IMG/VR virus record: IMGVR_UViG_3300020438_000298
Location: 1 to 22,798 of that record
Origin: a virus
Length of the DNA stretch: 22,798 nucleotides
Direction: 5' to 3' (one strand)
A program made the position numbers and the translations under genes. This document shows, one piece after another, positions 21,701-22,798 of the stretch (the stretch's first letter is position 1; the number at the start of each line of letters is the position of its first letter). The notes under the pieces were generated by a model. That model was not told where the DNA came from, searched no databases, and saw only the letters and a list, made by a program, of their open reading frames with translations.

Positions 21701-22798
21701 TCAATCTACTGATAATGGTGATATTACCACTAAAAATTCTTATGATACCTTTGATTATACTACCGAAATTCAGACAGTAAATGGTATCAGAAATACTGAT
21801 TTAATTGATATTAGACCTAGAGTTTCTGATTACACTGTGGCTGAAGATGTACGATCTCCTCTAGAATTCTATGGAAGAGAATTTAATGCGTCTGGAAATT
21901 CTGCTGCAAATATTTTAGCATCAGATGAAACAATATTGATTGATTTTTCATATTATCTTGGTAGAATAGATAGCATTTATGTAACAAAAGATGGTAATTT
22001 CCAAGTAAAATATGGTACTCCTTCAGAGGATCCTCAAGAACCAGTAATAGTTGATGATGCATTGAAGATTGCAACTGCCTCTTTACCTCCATATCTTTAT
22101 AATACATCTAATGTTTCTATAAGTTTCTTAGACTATAAGAGATATAAAATGTCGGATATTAACCGACTTGAAAAAAGAATTACTTCTTTAGAATATTATA
22201 CATCTCTTTCTTTATTAGAAGCAAATACTGCAAGTCTTTTCCTTCCTGATTCAGCAGGATTTAATAAATTTAAAGCTGGATTCTTTGTAGATAATTTTAC
22301 TAATTTCCTTGCTCAAACAACTCTTGTTGGATATAAGAATAGTTTAGATCTAGCAAATCAAATTTTAAGACCAGAGCATTATACAACGGCAGTGGATCTA
22401 GAATTAGGGCCTGTGGAGGGAATAAATGCCAATGCAGATAAAAGATTTATTAATCCACAAGGAACTAATATTAAAAGAACAGGAGATGCTATAACACTTA
22501 GTTATAATGAAGTTGAATGGTTAAAACAATCGGCAGGAACTAGAAGTGAGTCTGTAACTCCTTTCTTAGTATCTTTTTGGCAAGGAACTCTAGATCTTAC
22601 ACCAGCATCTGATAACTGGCTTGATACAACAAGATTAGAAGCAAATATTATTAATGTTGAAGGTGATTTTGCAGAAACGGTTGCTGAATTTACTCAACAA
22701 TTTGGTGGAAATCCTCAAAGTGGATTTGGATCAGTGGTTTGGGATTCATGGGAAACTAATTGGACAGGAGAAGTAGAAACTAGAAGAGTAAATGTATC
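18738..22798 (+). CDS. DUF4815 virion structural protein (C-terminus beyond window)
   Basis: 1353 codons are visible and the frame is still open at the right edge. The N-terminus (NLNVAPYFDDFNANNDYYKV, LFKPAYPVQARELNNLQSIL, then GQHFFKEGAKIVPGN) matches the DUF4815 family, which I know as large virion proteins next to gene 8 in T4-like cyanophages. Other family landmarks are LARRTYAESGDYYVKPF, YQISPGRAFVKGYDIETI with TYLDAPKPRTT, a heptad-like helix INRLEKRITSLEYYTSLSLL (1141-1160, nt 22158-22217), and FLVSFWQGTLDLTPASDNW near the edge. The position after gp8, where T4 has gp9, suggests a peripheral baseplate or fibre-network role; that is inference. The start is 6 nt after the gp8 stop, with only a weak AAAG as possible ribosome binding site. 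Total length is unknown. Confidence 0.88.
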   Translation, partial: MSQETNLNVAPYFDDFNANNDYYKVLFKPAYPVQARELNNLQSILQNQIEKFGQHFFKEGAKIVPGNTTYTTPYEAVQLENVYLGIPVSDYINQLNGRKITGLTSGVTAVVDTILSARNSEKGNTTLYVKYVGSGSNDNSTSKFLDDELLSVDRDVISANTTIVAGEPLASTLVSDATSAGSAFSIAEGIYFTRGQFVNVSSQRIILDQYSSTPNYRVGLYIDEQVINADINPSLNDNARGFTNFAAPGADRFKITTSLIKKSLDDFDDNNFIELASIENGIIKSKKEKTEYNIIADELARRTYAESGDYYVKPFGVKLKDSLNNYQGNNGIFNINQSTPSGKSPAKNLGLYQISPGRAFVKGYDIETISATYLDAPKPRTTQTLEDQALEFSTGSTLKLNTVYGSPQIGIGNTYIISLRDKRVGLAATIPAGKEIGVARVYDADLNSGSYSRELSNTNEWDLKLYDLQTVTEVTLNENITLTVPTHVKGKHSGATAFLKDAVTSSTALSLYEVEGDFIKNENFIIDGVENTRVAIAVTAFGISDVKSVFGNTNGVGMNTVGAAQTFSADTIQTDTTSIGIATITPHRYDVGLLGYPSRSISTCRSTNPLFPGNIKVGNILKFSPSETSVYNEPIMASVVSVGTTHVVVTGVNTVSGVADGKLPSVITQVSDLTVVSTDLQDSDDNSFYTKLPVPNISNVNLTDGTIRIRKTQSVLVTGNQLSEQVASGTNETFLPFTPERYTLIKGDGTTEVLTEDKVKITSGSTRLQIQGLSAGIDDATLITTLKKQKPKAKEKIRNRVNSILVDKSTASASGIGSTTLNDGLTYGNYPYGTRVQDNDISLNVADLITVHAVYESVNTSAAAAPTVILTALSGSTGTTSDLVVGEKITGKTTSACAIVAEIISASKIAIINENDINFKEGEAVSFEESKIEGSVVTLGYTSSNISSNYTFENGQNQSFYGYPSLQRKADSDAPAKQLKIYFSNGYYQSTDNGDITTKNSYDTFDYTTEIQTVNGIRNTDLIDIRPRVSDYTVAEDVRSPLEFYGREFNASGNSAANILASDETILIDFSYYLGRIDSIYVTKDGNFQVKYGTPSEDPQEPVIVDDALKIATASLPPYLYNTSNVSISFLDYKRYKMSDINRLEKRITSLEYYTSLSLLEANTASLFLPDSAGFNKFKAGFFVDNFTNFLAQTTLVGYKNSLDLANQILRPEHYTTAVDLELGPVEGINANADKRFINPQGTNIKRTGDAITLSYNEVEWLKQSAGTRSESVTPFLVSFWQGTLDLTPASDNWLDTTRLEANIINVEGDFAETVAEFTQQFGGNPQSGFGSVVWDSWETNWTGEVETRRVNV

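Overview
The window looks like part of the late structural module of a marine T4-like myovirus, most likely a cyanophage of the Kyanoviridae type. A T4-like phage of another marine bacterium, such as a pelagiphage, is not excluded. The evidence is the collinear set of baseplate wedge genes in T4 order (25, 6, a gene in the gene-7 position, 8), a DUF4815 virion protein after gene 8, and two small proteins that resemble small conserved proteins I remember from T4-like cyanophages. Most of the DNA is AT-rich. Every gene I support lies on the + strand.

Region by region: 2-124 is the tail end of an unrecognised gene. 125-466 is a non-coding interval with two strong sigma-70-like promoters and an AU-rich stem-loop. 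It is followed by a 76-residue conserved hypothetical (467-697), a third consensus promoter that overlaps the stop codon of that gene, a GT-A-type glycosyltransferase-like gene (745-1524), and a 45-residue very basic protein (1561-1698). After a T4-late-type promoter motif (1721-1727) come gp25 (1750-2151), gp6 (2152-4341), a giant gene (4378-17145, 4255 residues), gp8 (17178-18731, preceded by a second late-type motif) and a DUF4815 gene that runs off the right edge (18738 to at least 22798).

How they work together: in T4, gp25, gp6, gp7 and gp8 assemble with gp10, gp11 and gp53 into the baseplate wedge. gp25 and the gp6 dimer form the core and inner ring, while gp7 and gp8 form the arm that carries the peripheral fibre apparatus. 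Here the gene-7 position holds a fusion-like giant. Its first ~250 residues resemble the C-terminal part of T4 gp7. The remaining ~4000 residues are beta-rich modules: HG[LY] modules, GxGY modules, a YHYH-like domain, a triplicated ~80-residue module and several segments typical of marine phage tail proteins. I infer that it joins wedge scaffold and peripheral adhesive structure in one polypeptide.

The strongest leads are that giant architecture, a poly-glycine cassette that seems to have been copied from the middle of gp6 to its C-terminus, GxGY modules shared between the giant and gp8, and a ~180-bp island inside the giant gene with about 50% GC against about 32% around it. I saw no tRNA, CRISPR, insertion sequence or integrase.
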